This document shows, in pieces, positions 21,705 through 32,850 of a stretch of DNA of 64,000 nt. The stretch lies in NCBI GenBank assembly GCA_964017045.1, contig OZ024809.1:5169012-5233011 (forward strand), given 5' to 3'. This DNA comes from Omphiscola glabra. Lineage: Eukaryota > Mollusca > Gastropoda > Lymnaeidae. The translations under genes were made by a program, and so were the position numbers. The number at the start of each line of letters is the position of its first letter. The stretch's first letter is position 1. Below the pieces are notes generated by a model. That model was not told the origin of the DNA, ran no database searches, and saw nothing but the letters and a program-made list of their open reading frames with translations.

Positions 21705-22022
21705 TGACTGTCCTGTGATTGTCTGAGTGTCATGTGGTTGTCTGGGTGCCATTTGCTTGTCTGGGTGCCCTGTGCTTGTCTGGGTGCCCCGTGCTTGTTT
21801 GAGTGCCCAGTGCTTGTTTGAGTGCTCTGTGCTTGTCTGAGTGCCCTGTGCTTGTTTGAGTGCCCTGTTCTTATCTGAGTGCCTTGTGCTTGTCTGAGTG
21901 TCCTGTCCTTATCTGAGTGCCTTGTGCTTGTCTGAGTGCCCTGTGCGTGTCTGAATGTCCTGTGCTTGTCTGAGTGTCCTAAGCGTGCCTGAGTACCCTG
22001 TGGTTATCCGGTGTCCTGTGTA
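21705..22022 (+). repeat. 18-bp minisatellite, about 17 units
   Basis: Unit CCTGTGCTTGTCTGAGTG with many substitutions. Confidence 0.92.
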
Positions 22023-22109
22023 GATAATAACAAAATTTTTGAACGAAGTTTTCATATCTTATTTTTAACCGAATTTGAAGAAAGGTGATCTGTCGACGTG
22101 CCCATCCAT

Positions 22110-22250
22110 AATCGATAATGTTTTTCCAGACAGTATGTTCTTTTCCGACATTATGTTCTTTCTAGACAGTACGTTCTTTCCAGACAGTACGTTCTTTCAA
22201 GACCGTATGTTCTTTCCAGAAACAACGTTGTTTCCCGACAGTTTATTTTC
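22110..22250 (+). repeat. 18-bp minisatellite, about 7 units
   Basis: Unit GACAGTATGTTCTTTCCA with variants; a frame is open through it only because 18 is a multiple of three. Confidence 0.88.
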
Positions 22251-22685
22251 ATCTAAGTATTTGTTGTAACTTACACAAATTGAAATTCTTTCGCTTCTTT
22301 GACTCGATCATACGTCTTTTTTTTTATATTACTTTAGTATCAATCAACTGTATTTTATTCGGACCCCCAAATTTAAAATGCAAAGCTTATATATCTAGAA
22401 CTAAAATTTATTTTATAAGATGCTTAAATGGCCGATCAACCCTTAGAAACACTGGGTCAACAAACTAGTCTTTCGGTAGGAAAAAAGGGTGTGGGGGTTG
22501 GGGGTTGTGGTGGGGGTGGGGATGACCCAAACAAAAAATAATGACACATAAACCAAAAGCAACAAAAAGGATCTAGACAGACGCCATCTTGTAGTTTGTG
22601 TTTGGCTGCTGCGACGGGTCACCACTGACACCAGTGAGATTAATTGCAACTCAATAATTTAAACGCTAACTTAATTGCTTTTCCA
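22251..22685. other. Non-coding stretch
   Basis: AT-rich, then a G-rich patch GGTGTGGGGGTTGGGGG near 22488. No exon recognised. Confidence 0.35.
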
Positions 22686-22687
22686 TT

Positions 22688-23046
22688 AGCGCGCGGGCAC
22701 ATAGGTGGGAGTGGCGGGCACATAGGAGGGGGTGGCGGGCACATAGGTGGGGTTGGCGGGCACATAGGAGGGGTGTCGGGCACATCACATAGGTGGGGGT
22801 GGCGGGCACATAGATGGGGTGGCGGGCACATAGGTGGGGGTGGCGGGCACATAGGTGGGGTGGCGGGCACATAGGTGGGGGTGGCGGGCACATAGGTGGG
22901 GTGGCGGGCACATAGGTGGTGTGGCGGGCACATAGGTGGGGTGGTGGGAAGATAGGTGGAGTGGCGGGCACATAGGTGAGCGGCGGGCAGATAGGTGGGG
23001 TGGTGGGCACATAGGTGGGTTAGCGGGCACATAGGTGGAGTAGCAT
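22688..23046 (+). repeat. 20-bp minisatellite, about 18 units
   Basis: Unit GGCGGGCACATAGGTGGGG, 19-21 bp. Five or more frames stay open here on both strands; none is a gene. Confidence 0.94.
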
Positions 23047-23394
23047 GGCCCATAGTTGCGGTGGCGATTTTCGTTCACACTTGTCTTGATACAAAACATA
23101 CGCAGATTTAATTTCGTGGCCTGCACAGAACGACGTTGGACAACGCTTTAAGTATATAATAATAATTTCAGTATTTTAAACATATATTTATAGAACACTT
23201 TTTAAGTATACTTTAAACATGGGGTTCGTAAACATCGCCAGCCGCTGACTGATATGTTTATTGTTTCTTTTGTGTTTCGTGGGTGGGGGGTGTATCAATT
23301 TCATTAAATTTATATCTTATCTGATAGTAAATTAACCAGTTCATCAAACGCAACACTGTTCCCGTTACATTAGGGCATAGACATAAATCTGTGT

Positions 23395-23650
23395 CAAAGA
23401 TTTGTATCCATATCAAATGTGTGTCATCTTTATCAAATGTATGCATCTATATCAAAGATATTTCATCTATATCAAAGATATTTCATATTTATCAAATATA
23501 TGTGTATCTATATCAAACATATGCCATCTGTACCGAATATATGTATCTATATCAAATATATGTATCTATATCAAAGATATGCCACCTATATCAAAGATTT
23601 GCCATCTAATTCAAAGATATGTCATCTATATCAAATGTGTCATCTAAAAA
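23395..23650 (+). repeat. ~20-bp minisatellite, about 12 units
   Basis: Unit ATCTATATCAAAGATATGCC with length variants of 18-20 bp. Confidence 0.9.
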
Positions 23651-23654
23651 AAAT

Positions 23655-23810
23655 TCTCTATGTTTAGAAAATGATGGCAACGATTGTATTCTTCTAAACC
23701 AAGAGCAAGTTGCTTTTAATCCCCTTGAGTTATTCAGGACAATCCAAGAGTTTGACCTAGATCCTCTCCCTGTACTTAACAATGTCAGTTCTACGTCATA
23801 TTATTAGCGC
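23655..23810 (+). pseudogene. Unidentified open frame
   Basis: Frame ending at TAG 23805-23807 (coding about 50 residues after the minisatellite) with a protein-like stretch around QVAFNPLELFRTIQEFDLD. Family not recognised. It may be the C terminus of a decayed mobile-element protein or chance. Confidence 0.2.
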
Positions 23811-24825
23811 GCCCCCATGTACAAAGGGGATCTTGTGTGGTACTGTAATTAGATCTGCCTGGTATCGATTGGTTGCCTTCCACTTTACTATCTCAAACTT
23901 TTTTGTGGGGGGGGGGGGGGGGGGGAAGTATTTTTTTTTATATTGGCCCTGCTATTTGTCTGCCTGGAGGCGGCGCATCTTCTGTTTGATGTGTAAAAAC
24001 CAGCTCACTTGCATGGCTGCAGTCCACCATGGTCTTTGTGGACGGGGGAAAACCTGTGCGGAAATGGGTTTTTTTCCTCTTCTCTTTCTTCCCTGGCAGT
24101 GAACAGGCTAGGAAAACAAAAAATATTGATCATAGTTGAAATAGGGAGTCAGTGGTTTTTAGCTGAATAAATGATACTGTGGATATTTATATATAGGTTC
24201 ATATATCGATGAGGCTGTCGATAGTTCGATTTATAGGTGAGATTTGGGATGGTGAGTTAAATGTATCTGTGTAGGTGTGACCCGTGGATAGTTAGTCAGT
24301 TACTATGGATAAGGGATTAAAGAAGACCGATTTTTTTAAAGAGGATTGCTCACGTGTGTGCGTGATCAAAATTATTACTTCTTTTTTTTAATCGTATATG
24401 CTCAAGTCAGAAGAGAATACAAGAGGTTTTCATAAACCTAGAACTAACCGCCAAATTATTACGTCACACAATTTCAATCAACGCACACATCTCAACATTA
24501 TAGTCACAAATCTTCTGACATTTTTTTTTATTAAACATGGCAAATTCTTAGTTGCTAGTTGTCGTCCCTCGTTCCGCAATGTTGTGGTAAGGCGTCAGTA
24601 TAATTCATTGAACAAATAAATATTCTACTAATGTATTCTTATAATGGTTCAGCCCCCACACCCCCCCCCCACTCCCCAAAAAAAATTTAAAAAAATAAAA
24701 ATAAAAATGTTCCTCAAACAATGAGCTTCTCTACTTAGGGTTTGGCTTGCTGAATATTATTATGGTTGACATGAGGATTCGACATGTCACCAGGCGCCTT
24801 TTTTTTTTCGACAATTCGTTTCAAA
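23811..24825. other. Non-coding stretch with 19-G run
   Basis: G run at 23907-23925. A pyrimidine tract ending CAG at 24101 looks like a splice acceptor, but the following frame is short and unlike any channel exon. A C run lies at about 24661-24669. Confidence 0.4.
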
Positions 24826-24828
24826 AAT

Positions 24829-25107
24829 CAAAGAGAGAGAGAGAGAGGGGTATAGAGATAGAGAGACGGGGAGAGATAGGGAGAGAAAAGGTAGGAAGAG
24901 AGAGAGAGAGAGATAGGGAGAGAAAAGGTAGGAAGAGAGAGAAAGAGAGAGATATAGGGAGAGAAAAGGTAGGAAGAGAGAGAGATAAGGAGAGAAAATG
25001 TAGGAAGGGAGAGAAAGAGAGAGATAAGGATAGAAAAGGTAGGAAGAGAGAGAAAGAGAGAGAAAGAGAGAGAAAAAGAGAGATGAGAGAGAAAGAGAGA
25101 GAGAAAT
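24829..25107 (+). repeat. GA-rich polypurine tract
   Basis: Imperfect GAGAGA repeat with a longer unit GGGAGAGAAAAGGTAGGAAG recurring about every 50 bp or less. Almost no pyrimidines except T in the TAG motif. Confidence 0.93.
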
Positions 25108-25678
25108 GACTAATGAAGCAGGAGATTTGAACGAGGCGGGGGGGTGCGCAGGCTGTCAACTGCACAGATTCCTCCAATTTAAATGGGGCGTCGTTTCTGT
25201 GGCAGGAGACCGGGTGTCTTAGGCGTGCGCCTGGGGCTGTCGACAAAATGCCCATCTTCAAGTAAACGTCACATCCATCGCTCGGGGACTCAACGTCTCC
25301 TCGGGACCTGATGGGACAAAGGAACATCGGGGCTGCGAGAACAGGGGGGTTTTGTTCTATAGAACTAAGTCGATTTTTTTTAACAAAAGCGGTAAAGATC
25401 TTGAACTTTTAAAAAAAATATATGTTATAGTAAAATGTGCGAGTGGAAGGACGGGCTGGAAGGACGGGATGAAAGCTGAAGTCAGATTGTCGGAGCCGTG
25501 TCCTGGGAGTTGAACTTGGTAGAGAAAGTCACAAGTGGTTTTGTCAGTTTAACGAGAAGTGTTTTTTGGTTACAAGTCGAGATTTTTGTTTAATGTGACT
25601 TTTCAAGATTTTTATTCATTTATTATATATTCGTTAGAACGACTTTAAATGTATGGCTGGGAATGACAGTGTGTATGG
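25108..25678. other. Non-coding stretch
   Basis: GC-richer at 25130-25330, then AT-rich. No element or exon recognised. Confidence 0.35.
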
Positions 25679-25858
25679 CAGCGGCTCTCAACCTTTGGGC
25701 TGCGGCCCCTTTTGGGGATCGAACAGCCTTTATGCAGGGGTCGCCTAAGACCACATATTTATGAAGCAGAAACGAAAATAATTTTCATGGCTGGGGGTCA
25801 CCACAACACGAGGAACTATATTAAAGGGTCGCGGCATTAGGAAGGTTGAGAACCACAG
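25679..25858. mobile_element. hAT-like MITE, 180 bp
   Basis: Starts CAGCGGCTCTCAACC and ends GGTTGAGAACCACAG, flanked by a perfect 8-bp duplication GTGTATGG (25671-25678, 25859-25866). Related copies are at 29590-29975, 50765-50948 and 51172-51353. Confidence 0.93.
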
Positions 25859-25941
25859 GTGTATGGTATTAAATGACTTCGTTGTATTTAAGGAATGCCT
25901 CAGCATGTGCGTGTGCTGATGATTTAGTTCGATTAGCCCAA

Positions 25942-25961
25942 GGGGGGGGGGGGGGGGGGGG
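25942..25961 (+). repeat. G20 homopolymer
   Basis: Twenty consecutive G; the length may be unreliable in sequencing. Confidence 0.85.
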
Positions 25962-26034
25962 AATGCACAATATATATTTTCCGAGACACCGATGTCTTGA
26001 GATGTAGTTTGAAATGACGATGTCACTTTGAGAT

Positions 26035-26440
26035 TGTGTTATAATGATTGGTGTGCAATGATGATTGGTTTTGTATGTTGATTGGTGTCTTGTGTGATTG
26101 TGAATATGGTGTTATGCTGATTGGTGTGCTATGTTGATTGGTGTGTCATGTTCATTGGTTTCTCATGTTCATTGGTGTCTTATGTGGATTTTGATTATGG
26201 TGCTATGCTGATTATGGTGCTATGCTGATTGTGGTGTTATGTTCATTGGTGTCTTCTGCTGATTGTGGTGTTGTGTTGATTGTGGTGTTGTGTTGATTGG
26301 GTGCTATGTTGATTGGGTGTTATGTTGATTGGGTGTTATGTTCTTTAGGATGTAATGTTGATTATGATTGTGTTGATTGTGTAGATATCTTGATTGCGAA
26401 CCAAATACTGTGTTGATTTGAATGCTATGTTGATTGGAAT
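26035..26440 (+). repeat. Degenerate TGTTGATTGG minisatellite
   Basis: Units around TTATGTTGATTGGTGT with lengths of about 15-22 bp and internal duplications. Confidence 0.8.
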
Positions 26441-26658
26441 GATATTTTGATTTTATTTTCAAGTGAATTAAAGAATATATTGCTGGGAATATTATTTTCC
26501 TGTTATGTTCAAACCCCCCCCCCCCCAAACCTCACACACACACACCTTTTCTTCTTCCTGTAGCATAAATAGTGGCGAGAAGATATTTTATATTAATATT
26601 TTACTCAGCAAACTATCAGGGAAAAGTCTAACCATAATAAACTCACTAAGCGAAATAA
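26441..26658. other. Non-coding, C run and CA repeat
   Basis: C run at 26514-26526 followed by a short CA repeat near 26534-26545. Confidence 0.4.
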
Positions 26659-26925
26659 AAAAAGAACAATTATAATCACATAAAGAGGATACTCTTAAAA
26701 TTCTATGGAAACACAGAGGATGATTACCGTAGGAAACTCCACCAAATCAGATTAGAAGATGAAATTGACCCAAATACAACAATATTCAACATTAGGGATA
26801 ACCTCAATAAATGGTTAGAGTTAACAGAAAGAGACATGAATGACCCAAAAGCGCTCCTTAGATATATTCATTATAGACAAAGTACTAAGAACCGCATCAG
26901 CACCACTTTTCACCACCGTGAATAG
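26659..26925 (+). pseudogene. Unidentified 88-codon open frame
   Basis: Open between an in-frame TAA at 26656-26658 and TAG at 26923-26925, with no early ATG. The peptide is protein-like: charged, few low-complexity runs, with segments such as DDYRRKLHQIRLEDEID and DMNDPKALLRYIHYRQ. I do not recognise the family. It could be an exon or, more likely, a fragment of a mobile-element protein. The sequence continues AT-rich with no splice signals that convince me. Confidence 0.35.
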
Positions 26926-27041
26926 AAATAAATACTACAGTCATGTGACTGAGAACGGTTAACTCGTTGTGTTACAAAGACCTTTAAATGAAGTTTTTAT
27001 TGAATGGGTTGTGTGTAGAATAAGTTCTACCTTCAATCATG

Positions 27042-27112
27042 ATGTTTTGATTGGTATATTATGATTGGTATATTATGATTGGTATATTATGATTGGTTTA
27101 TTATGATTGGTC
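27042..27112 (+). repeat. 14-bp tandem repeat, 5 units
   Basis: Unit GATTGGTATATTAT, nearly perfect. Confidence 0.92.
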
Positions 27113-27454
27113 TACAACTTTTTAAAGCTCGACAGACCAAATCCAGTTATATTAAATGTACTTATGATGTTGACGTGTAATGAGTGCAATTCATTTATTT
27201 TTTAACTTGTTACGAAGTATCTGAAACATAATTCCTTTCATTAGGTTCGATCATTGTGGCCACGCTACAAAATAGAACGTGCCGTTTAAGCATTGCCCTA
27301 TAAACGGGTAGATTTGATTTGAATGCTATCAGCACAGATCGATAGTGGATCTGTTTGGCTGAAAAATTCATTAACAATCCCTGATCACTTGCTAATGCTT
27401 CACGGAGCGGGTAACGGGGAGATGACCCCGTGCTGTCAGTGTCATGTCACATGG
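27113..27454. other. Non-coding stretch
   Basis: Nothing recognised. Confidence 0.3.
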
Positions 27455-27862
27455 ATGACTGTGTGATGTTACATTTGTGACTGTGTGATGTCACATTGGT
27501 GTGTGTGTGTTGGCACATTGGTGTATTTGTGATGTCACATTGAGGTCTGTGTGATGTCCCATTGGTGTCTGTGTGATGTCCCATTGGTGTCTGTGTGATG
27601 TCCCATTGGTGTCTGTGTGATGTCACATTGGTGTCTGTGTGATGTCCCATTGGTGTCTGTGTGATGTCATATTGGTGTCTGTGTGATGTCACATTGGTGT
27701 CTGTGTGGTGTCATTTGGTTGTCTGTGTGATGTCACATTGGTGTCTGTGTGATGTCACATTGGTGTCTGTGTGATGTCACATTGATGTCTGTGTGATGTC
27801 ATATTGATGTCTGTGTGATGTCACATTGGTGTCTGTGTGATGTCACATTCATATATGTGTGA
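27455..27862 (+). repeat. 22-bp minisatellite, about 18 units
   Basis: Unit GATGTCACATTGGTGTCTGT plus GT. Diverged GATGT-rich copies trail to about 28110. Confidence 0.94.
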
Positions 27863-28110
27863 TGTGTTTATGTAACTGTATCATTATTGTGTTTTTTGTT
27901 ACAGTGATGTATGTGTAATGTCACAATGATGTCTTTGTCATGTATTGTTCTCTTCTTGTGTTTATGTGATGTCACATTAGTATCTGCGTGGTGTATATGT
28001 GATGTATATGTAATATGTGAGTGGTATGTGATATATATGTTATATGTGTGTAATATATCTCTGGGATGTATGTGTCATATATGATTGATATGTCTGAGTG
28101 ATGTATATGT

Positions 28111-28610
28111 GATTGGACGGTGTCATCTTGTTGGTTGATGTTTGTATGCTACACCCCCATGACGTTTACAAATCAAACAATAAAACACATATCCAACGGA
28201 TCACATACCAATAACACCAACATAACAGACAACACACCACAACATATATTAAACAAAATTCCTTACCTATATTCAAACGTATACAAAACACATACCAGAA
28301 AACATAGCGACATATCTTCAGTTTAACCCGAATCACAATATCCCCGATCGATACAGATCAATAGCAATTACAGATAAAACAGCATTCGTCCGGTGAGCCT
28401 GTTTTTTTTTTCAGAAGCTGTTGCGTAATGTCAGTGGTAATAATGTTGCGGTAATCAATGTTGACTGTAACAATTTTACGATCAAACGGATTGCAGCAAT
28501 TAACGATGGCCGGGTTCGATTTTGATCGGGGGACACATCCGGCATCAGCTAAACACGTGCGCACATGAGCGAAAACGCAAGCAGTCTCATACACTCATTA
28601 AGGGTTTATA
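28111..28610. other. Non-coding stretch
   Basis: A-rich plus strand at 28170-28330, then mixed composition. A GGGTTCGA near 28510 resembles a Pol III B box but no tRNA fold is visible. Confidence 0.35.
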
Positions 28611-28611
28611 C

Positions 28612-28795
28612 ATTATAGTATTGTGACACAATAACGCTGGTGTAGACATCACTCTATATAGTATTGTGACACAATCACGCTGGCGTACACATCACTCTAT
28701 ATAGTATTATGACACGGATAGCACTGGCGTACACATCACTCTATATAGTATTGTGAAACACCTAGTGCTGGTGTACACTGTACACATCACTCCAT
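28612..28795 (+). repeat. 44-bp minisatellite, 4 units
   Basis: Unit contains TATAGTATTGTGACACAAT and CTGGCGTACACATCACTC. The last unit carries a small internal GTACACTGTACAC duplication. Confidence 0.92.
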
Positions 28796-28915
28796 GTCAG
28801 GGAACGGAAGTGAATGTGGTGGGCTGCGGCCCTGATTTGTCACAAACTATTTTAAAGTAGTACTATAAGTCAATAAATGACCGTTCCGCTCTGATTTATG
28901 TTTCGGTATCTATTT

Positions 28916-29037
28916 AGGCGTTGAGACAGACAAAAACACACGGTTGAGACAGACAAAAACACAACTTTATGACAGACAAAAGCACAAAGTTGAGACAGAT
29001 GAAAGCACAAAGTTGAGACAGACAAAAGCACAACGTG
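28916..29037 (+). repeat. 23-bp minisatellite, about 5 units
   Basis: Unit GTTGAGACAGACAAAAGCAC plus AAA. Confidence 0.92.
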
Positions 29038-29237
29038 ACGTACATGATCCAAGCAAAGAATTCCAGGCTAACACATAATAACTCTGAGATATATTTCTAA
29101 CTTATGGTATGTTCAATTCTCAATCCACAATAGCTCTATCACCAACTGTCGACTAGGCTTAGGTCTGACTATAGCTGAGTCCATCTAAGTCACCTAGGTC
29201 AGTTTGTCGGTAAACCTGCGGCTCTTTAGCGACCTGA

Positions 29238-29312
29238 GTTTGCCTAATGGTTAATCCAGCCCTGCATATCCGTTATAAATAGTATAGGATACCAGCTCCT
29301 AGTTACGCCAGT
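29238..29312. repeat. Dispersed duplicate of 35060-35140
   Basis: Reads GCCTAATGGTTAATCC-GCCCTG then CATATCCGTTATAAATAG up to TTACGCCAGT, the same as the right end plus flank of the hAT-like element at 34690-35091, with one or two differences. Confidence 0.85.
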
Positions 29313-29589
29313 GGGCCACAAATGGGTTCGGACTCCGAAAAACATGATTCTTGACTTTTCATTGAAAAGAAATTTGGCTCTCAAAACAGTTTAATTGTCC
29401 TGCTACTGATTTTTTGGCTCTTTGGACTAATGCGTTTGCCGACCACAGACCTCGGTCATCCTGACTGTTTTAACTCGACTACTTTCACTCAACTAGGCCC
29501 GACTGTTCTACTCAACGGAATCATCTCGATTGAACTATTTTCAACTAAAAAAAAACACCAAAAAACTCTAGCGTACATCTAGACCCTTG
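29313..29589. other. Non-coding stretch
   Basis: Loose CGACT/TCAACT-type repeats around 29460-29545; no gene. Confidence 0.35.
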
Positions 29590-29975
29590 CGATACGTAAC
29601 ATGTGGGTCGCGACCCCTTTCGGGTCGCCTGAGACCATCGGAAAACATACACTCTACAGTTATGAAGTAGCATCGGAAATAATTTTGTGGTTGGGGGGGG
29701 GGGTCGCCACAACACGAGGAACTGCATTAAAGCAGTGGTTCTCAACCTTCCTGATATCGTGACCTCTTAACACAGGTTATCATAGTTGTGGCCACCCCCC
29801 AATCACAAAATTAATTCCGTCGCTACTTCATAACTGTAGAGTACATCTGTTTCCTGATGGTCTTAGGCGACCCCTGGGAAATGGTCGCTCGACCCTCCAA
29901 AGGGGTCGCGACTCACATGTTGAGAACCGCTGCATTATTAAAGAGTCACGGCATTAAGAAGGTTGAGAACCACTG
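29590..29975. mobile_element. hAT-like MITE interrupted by a second copy
   Basis: Outer element: a diverged left end near 29590 (ATGTGGGTCGCGACCC), body to 29732, then body from 29933 to the right end GGTTGAGAACCACTG at 29975. Same family as 25679-25858. The interruption is exactly the inner element. Confidence 0.85.
29733..29932. mobile_element. Inner hAT-like MITE, inverted, nested
   Basis: Starts CAGTGGTTCTCAACC and ends GTTGAGAACCGCTG, in the opposite orientation to its host. Target duplication CATTAAAG at 29725-29732 and CATTATTAAAG (3-bp insertion) at 29933-29943. Confidence 0.85.
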
Positions 29976-30077
29976 ACCAGGCCCTTGAAACGCTAATACT
30001 GTCCACCATTTGCATACCAAGACTATTGAATTACTCATCATTATCAGACGACATTCTAACAATCAGATCCTTTACCA

Positions 30078-30096
30078 CCCCCCCCCCCCCCCCCCC
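30078..30096 (+). repeat. C19 homopolymer
   Basis: Nineteen consecutive C after TTTACCA. Confidence 0.85.
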
Positions 30097-30251
30097 GCCC
30101 GGATATTTCCATGTGTCTGCCAATTTATTAGCATTTGTCGAGGTCAGGTATTCGTATCTCTGGTAAGAAATCGGTTTTACAATTCTCAGTGCCTGCTTAA
30201 AGTTAAAGAAAAAATTCCCTTTATACGTTAATCGTAAGCTCTTTTCTATGT

Positions 30252-30352
30252 TATTCGCCTTTATTGTGTCATTATGTTACGCCTTTATCGTGTCATTTTG
30301 TTACGCCTTTATTGTGTCATTATGTTACGCCTTTATTGTGTCATTAAGTTTC
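30252..30352 (+). repeat. 24-bp minisatellite, 4 units
   Basis: Unit CGCCTTTATTGTGTCATTAT plus GTTA. Confidence 0.93.
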
Positions 30353-30902
30353 TCACAGACGAGTATCAACTACTGCCCTGAATAATATTCATTTATTTAT
30401 TTAAATTTCATTGAACACAGGTGGTGGCTAGGTGTGAGTATATGGTAGCAAGAGGGCGGTTGCCCTCCCCCCCCCCCCCCCAAATGTTTGAGAACCACTG
30501 CTCAAAACTCATTCGTTATACCTTACCAACACCATCAACTTGTTGTCCCCTACCAACACCATCAACATGTTGTCCCCCTGGGTTCACGGGCCGTCGTGTC
30601 TTTTCTAAACGATCATAAACTCCGGCGATGTTAGTGTCCACTCCACCCTCACCTAATGTACCGTTGCCTGGTTCCCACGCCCATCTAACCCCCCCTCTCC
30701 CCTCCCCCCCCCCCCCCCAAAAAAAAACTCTGTGAAATAAAACATAACACTCTATTATTGTACATCGTTATAGTCAATTGATATGGTCTTGGATGCGTAA
30801 TTCTGCCCGTCTCTTAGCGTACATGATAATAATCCAGTGCTGAGCCGAGTTATTTACATTGGTTTAGTCTATTTAGTTACAGCATTGTAGTTTTTACATA
30901 TA
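30353..30902. other. Non-coding, C runs and MITE fragment
   Basis: C runs near 30466-30481 and 30701-30718. GTTTGAGAACCACTG at about 30486-30500 is a fragment of a hAT-like end. A doubled CTACCAACACCATCAAC segment is at 30523-30572. Confidence 0.45.
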
Positions 30903-31497
30903 TCGTTCTAGTTTGACATATGTCATTCTAGTTTGGACATATGTCATTCTAGTTTGGACATATGTCATTCTAGTTTGGACATATGTCATTCTAGTTTGGA
31001 CATATGTCATTCTAGTTTTGACATATGTCATTCTAGTTTGGACATATGTCATTCTAGTTTGGACATATGTCATTCTAGTTTGGACATATGTCATTCTAGT
31101 TTGGACATATGTCATTCTAGTTTTGACATATGTCATTCTAGTTTGGACATATATCATTCTAGTTTGACATATGTCATTCTAGTTTTGACATATGTCATTC
31201 TAGTTTTGACATATGTCATTCTAGTTTTGACATATATCATTCTAGTTTGACATATGTCATTCTAGTTTGGACATATGTCATTCTAGTTTTGACATATGTC
31301 ATTCTAGTTTTGACATATGTCATTCTAGTTTTGACATATGTCATTCTAGTTTTGACATATATCATTCTAGTTTTGACATATGTCATTCTAGTTGGACATA
31401 TGTCATTCTAGTTTGGACATATGTCCTTCTAGTTTGGACATATGTCATTCTAGTTGGACATATGTCATTCTAGTTTGGACATATGTCATTCTAGTTA
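30903..31497 (+). repeat. 21-bp minisatellite, about 28 units, palindromic core
   Basis: Unit TTTGGACATATGTCATTCTA plus G; units alternate between TTTGGAC, TTTTGAC and TTTGAC forms. Each contains the perfect palindrome GACATATGTC. Several frames are open on both strands because of the period and lack of stops; none is a gene. Confidence 0.96.
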
Positions 31498-31776
31498 TGG
31501 AATACATCACACTAGCCTATTTGGGATACGTTTTTCTACCTGATATTTACAGCTCTACCTGGACGTCTGTAAGTATAATATATTACGTGACACGGTTCAC
31601 GTACTCGTTACCACGTAAAAAATTATTATTCTGAGTGCACGCAATTCTGTCTTTCTAGAGCTGGCTGCTGTCAGCAGACGGGACAACTGCTAAATCATCC
31701 AGCGTGTTGAAACAGTATGATGTTGCGAATAGCTCAAATTTCTGCGCATAGTTTCTATGCTTTATGAGAACTTCAC

Positions 31777-31812
<36 letters not shown>

Positions 31813-32755
31813 TTTGTCTCAAGCACAATATGATTTCCCGTCTTCACGATTTAAAAAAAAAAATGTCAATTCTTTAGGCCTGGCTTTGAGCCATAACCTC
31901 TTAGTGTAAAGGGGTCTCTGGTACACACAGTCGAGCAGGTCAATACAATTTAGTATCGTCGGGGAGGTCTAAATGACCAATAGCCCCCCCGCAGGGACCA
32001 AAGCAAAGCGTTTTATGATAACATCTTGGATTATTTCAAGGGGGGTGATAAGAGATGGGAGATAACTAGTCACGGACCCACCCTTCAAAGGGGAGGCAAT
32101 TTACAGCTTGGGTTAACTGCCCATTGTTTAATCAGCATTTTGGTTGATCTATTTAAAAAAATTGATGTTAACAGTGGAATGATTTTAACATGTTCTCAGC
32201 CAATTGGTTTTAAAAGATATGGACACTGAAACGTGTAAGCGGTGTTTTGTGATCTGTCTTTTCACGACTTCCCCTCGGTTACACTCACTGGCGTTGGAAG
32301 GGTGGGCGGAGGGGGCGGTTCGACCCTGGCGGCACTTTTTTAATGCGAGACTTTTGGCCAACTGACAATTTTTTAGTGACAAAAAGTCTTGATGCGCCCC
32401 GGGCGCTAACTCTGGGCACTCCACTAGCAACCCTTTGTTCGTCTGTAATTGTGATCGGAGTCAGAGAATTTCATTAGTTCTTCGTGTCTTTTGTGCATGG
32501 TCGTAAGCAAAAATAATTTTTAAAAACATAATGAATGATATATATCTGTAAGGCTCACTGACTTCAACCTAAGAGAAATGGTCAGCCTAATGGTTGCTGA
32601 CCCCACGGGCAAGTTTACCTTTGGCGCTCCTTATAAGTATAATCATTTTTTTTAAAAACTATCCCAGGGGAAATAACTAGGGGTGAGGTAATGAGCTTAT
32701 TACGTAGGTTGGTTGTTTTTCAATGAACAATTATATTTTTTTCCTTAACTTGATT
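31498..32755. other. Non-coding stretch with CA microsatellite
   Basis: CA repeat at about 31781-31810. A frame of 67 codons at 32026 and one of 81 on the minus strand at 32185-32430 have no recognisable features. Confidence 0.4.
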
Positions 32756-32756
32756 T

Positions 32757-32850
32757 GAACAATTAGCCTATCATGGGCACTATGAACAATTAGCCTTCCG
32801 TGGCCAGTATGAACAATCAGCCTACGATTGGCAGTAAGAAAGATTAGCCT
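32757..32850 (+). repeat. ~28-bp repeat, 3-4 diverged units
   Basis: Units around GAACAATTAGCCTATC(A/G)TGG. Confidence 0.75.

Noticed and set aside
22640..23126. Several Cys/Pro/His-rich frames on both strands
   Set aside because: All derive from the 20-bp minisatellite and have no unique sequence.
24060..24190. Strong splice-acceptor-like tract ending at 24101, candidate next exon of the channel
   Set aside because: The frame after it lasts about 23 codons and does not resemble the C-linker expected after ARKEFQ.
30903..31497. CRISPR-like array
   Set aside because: Direct repeats have no unique spacers, the window is eukaryotic, and there are no cas genes. The same applies to the other arrays.
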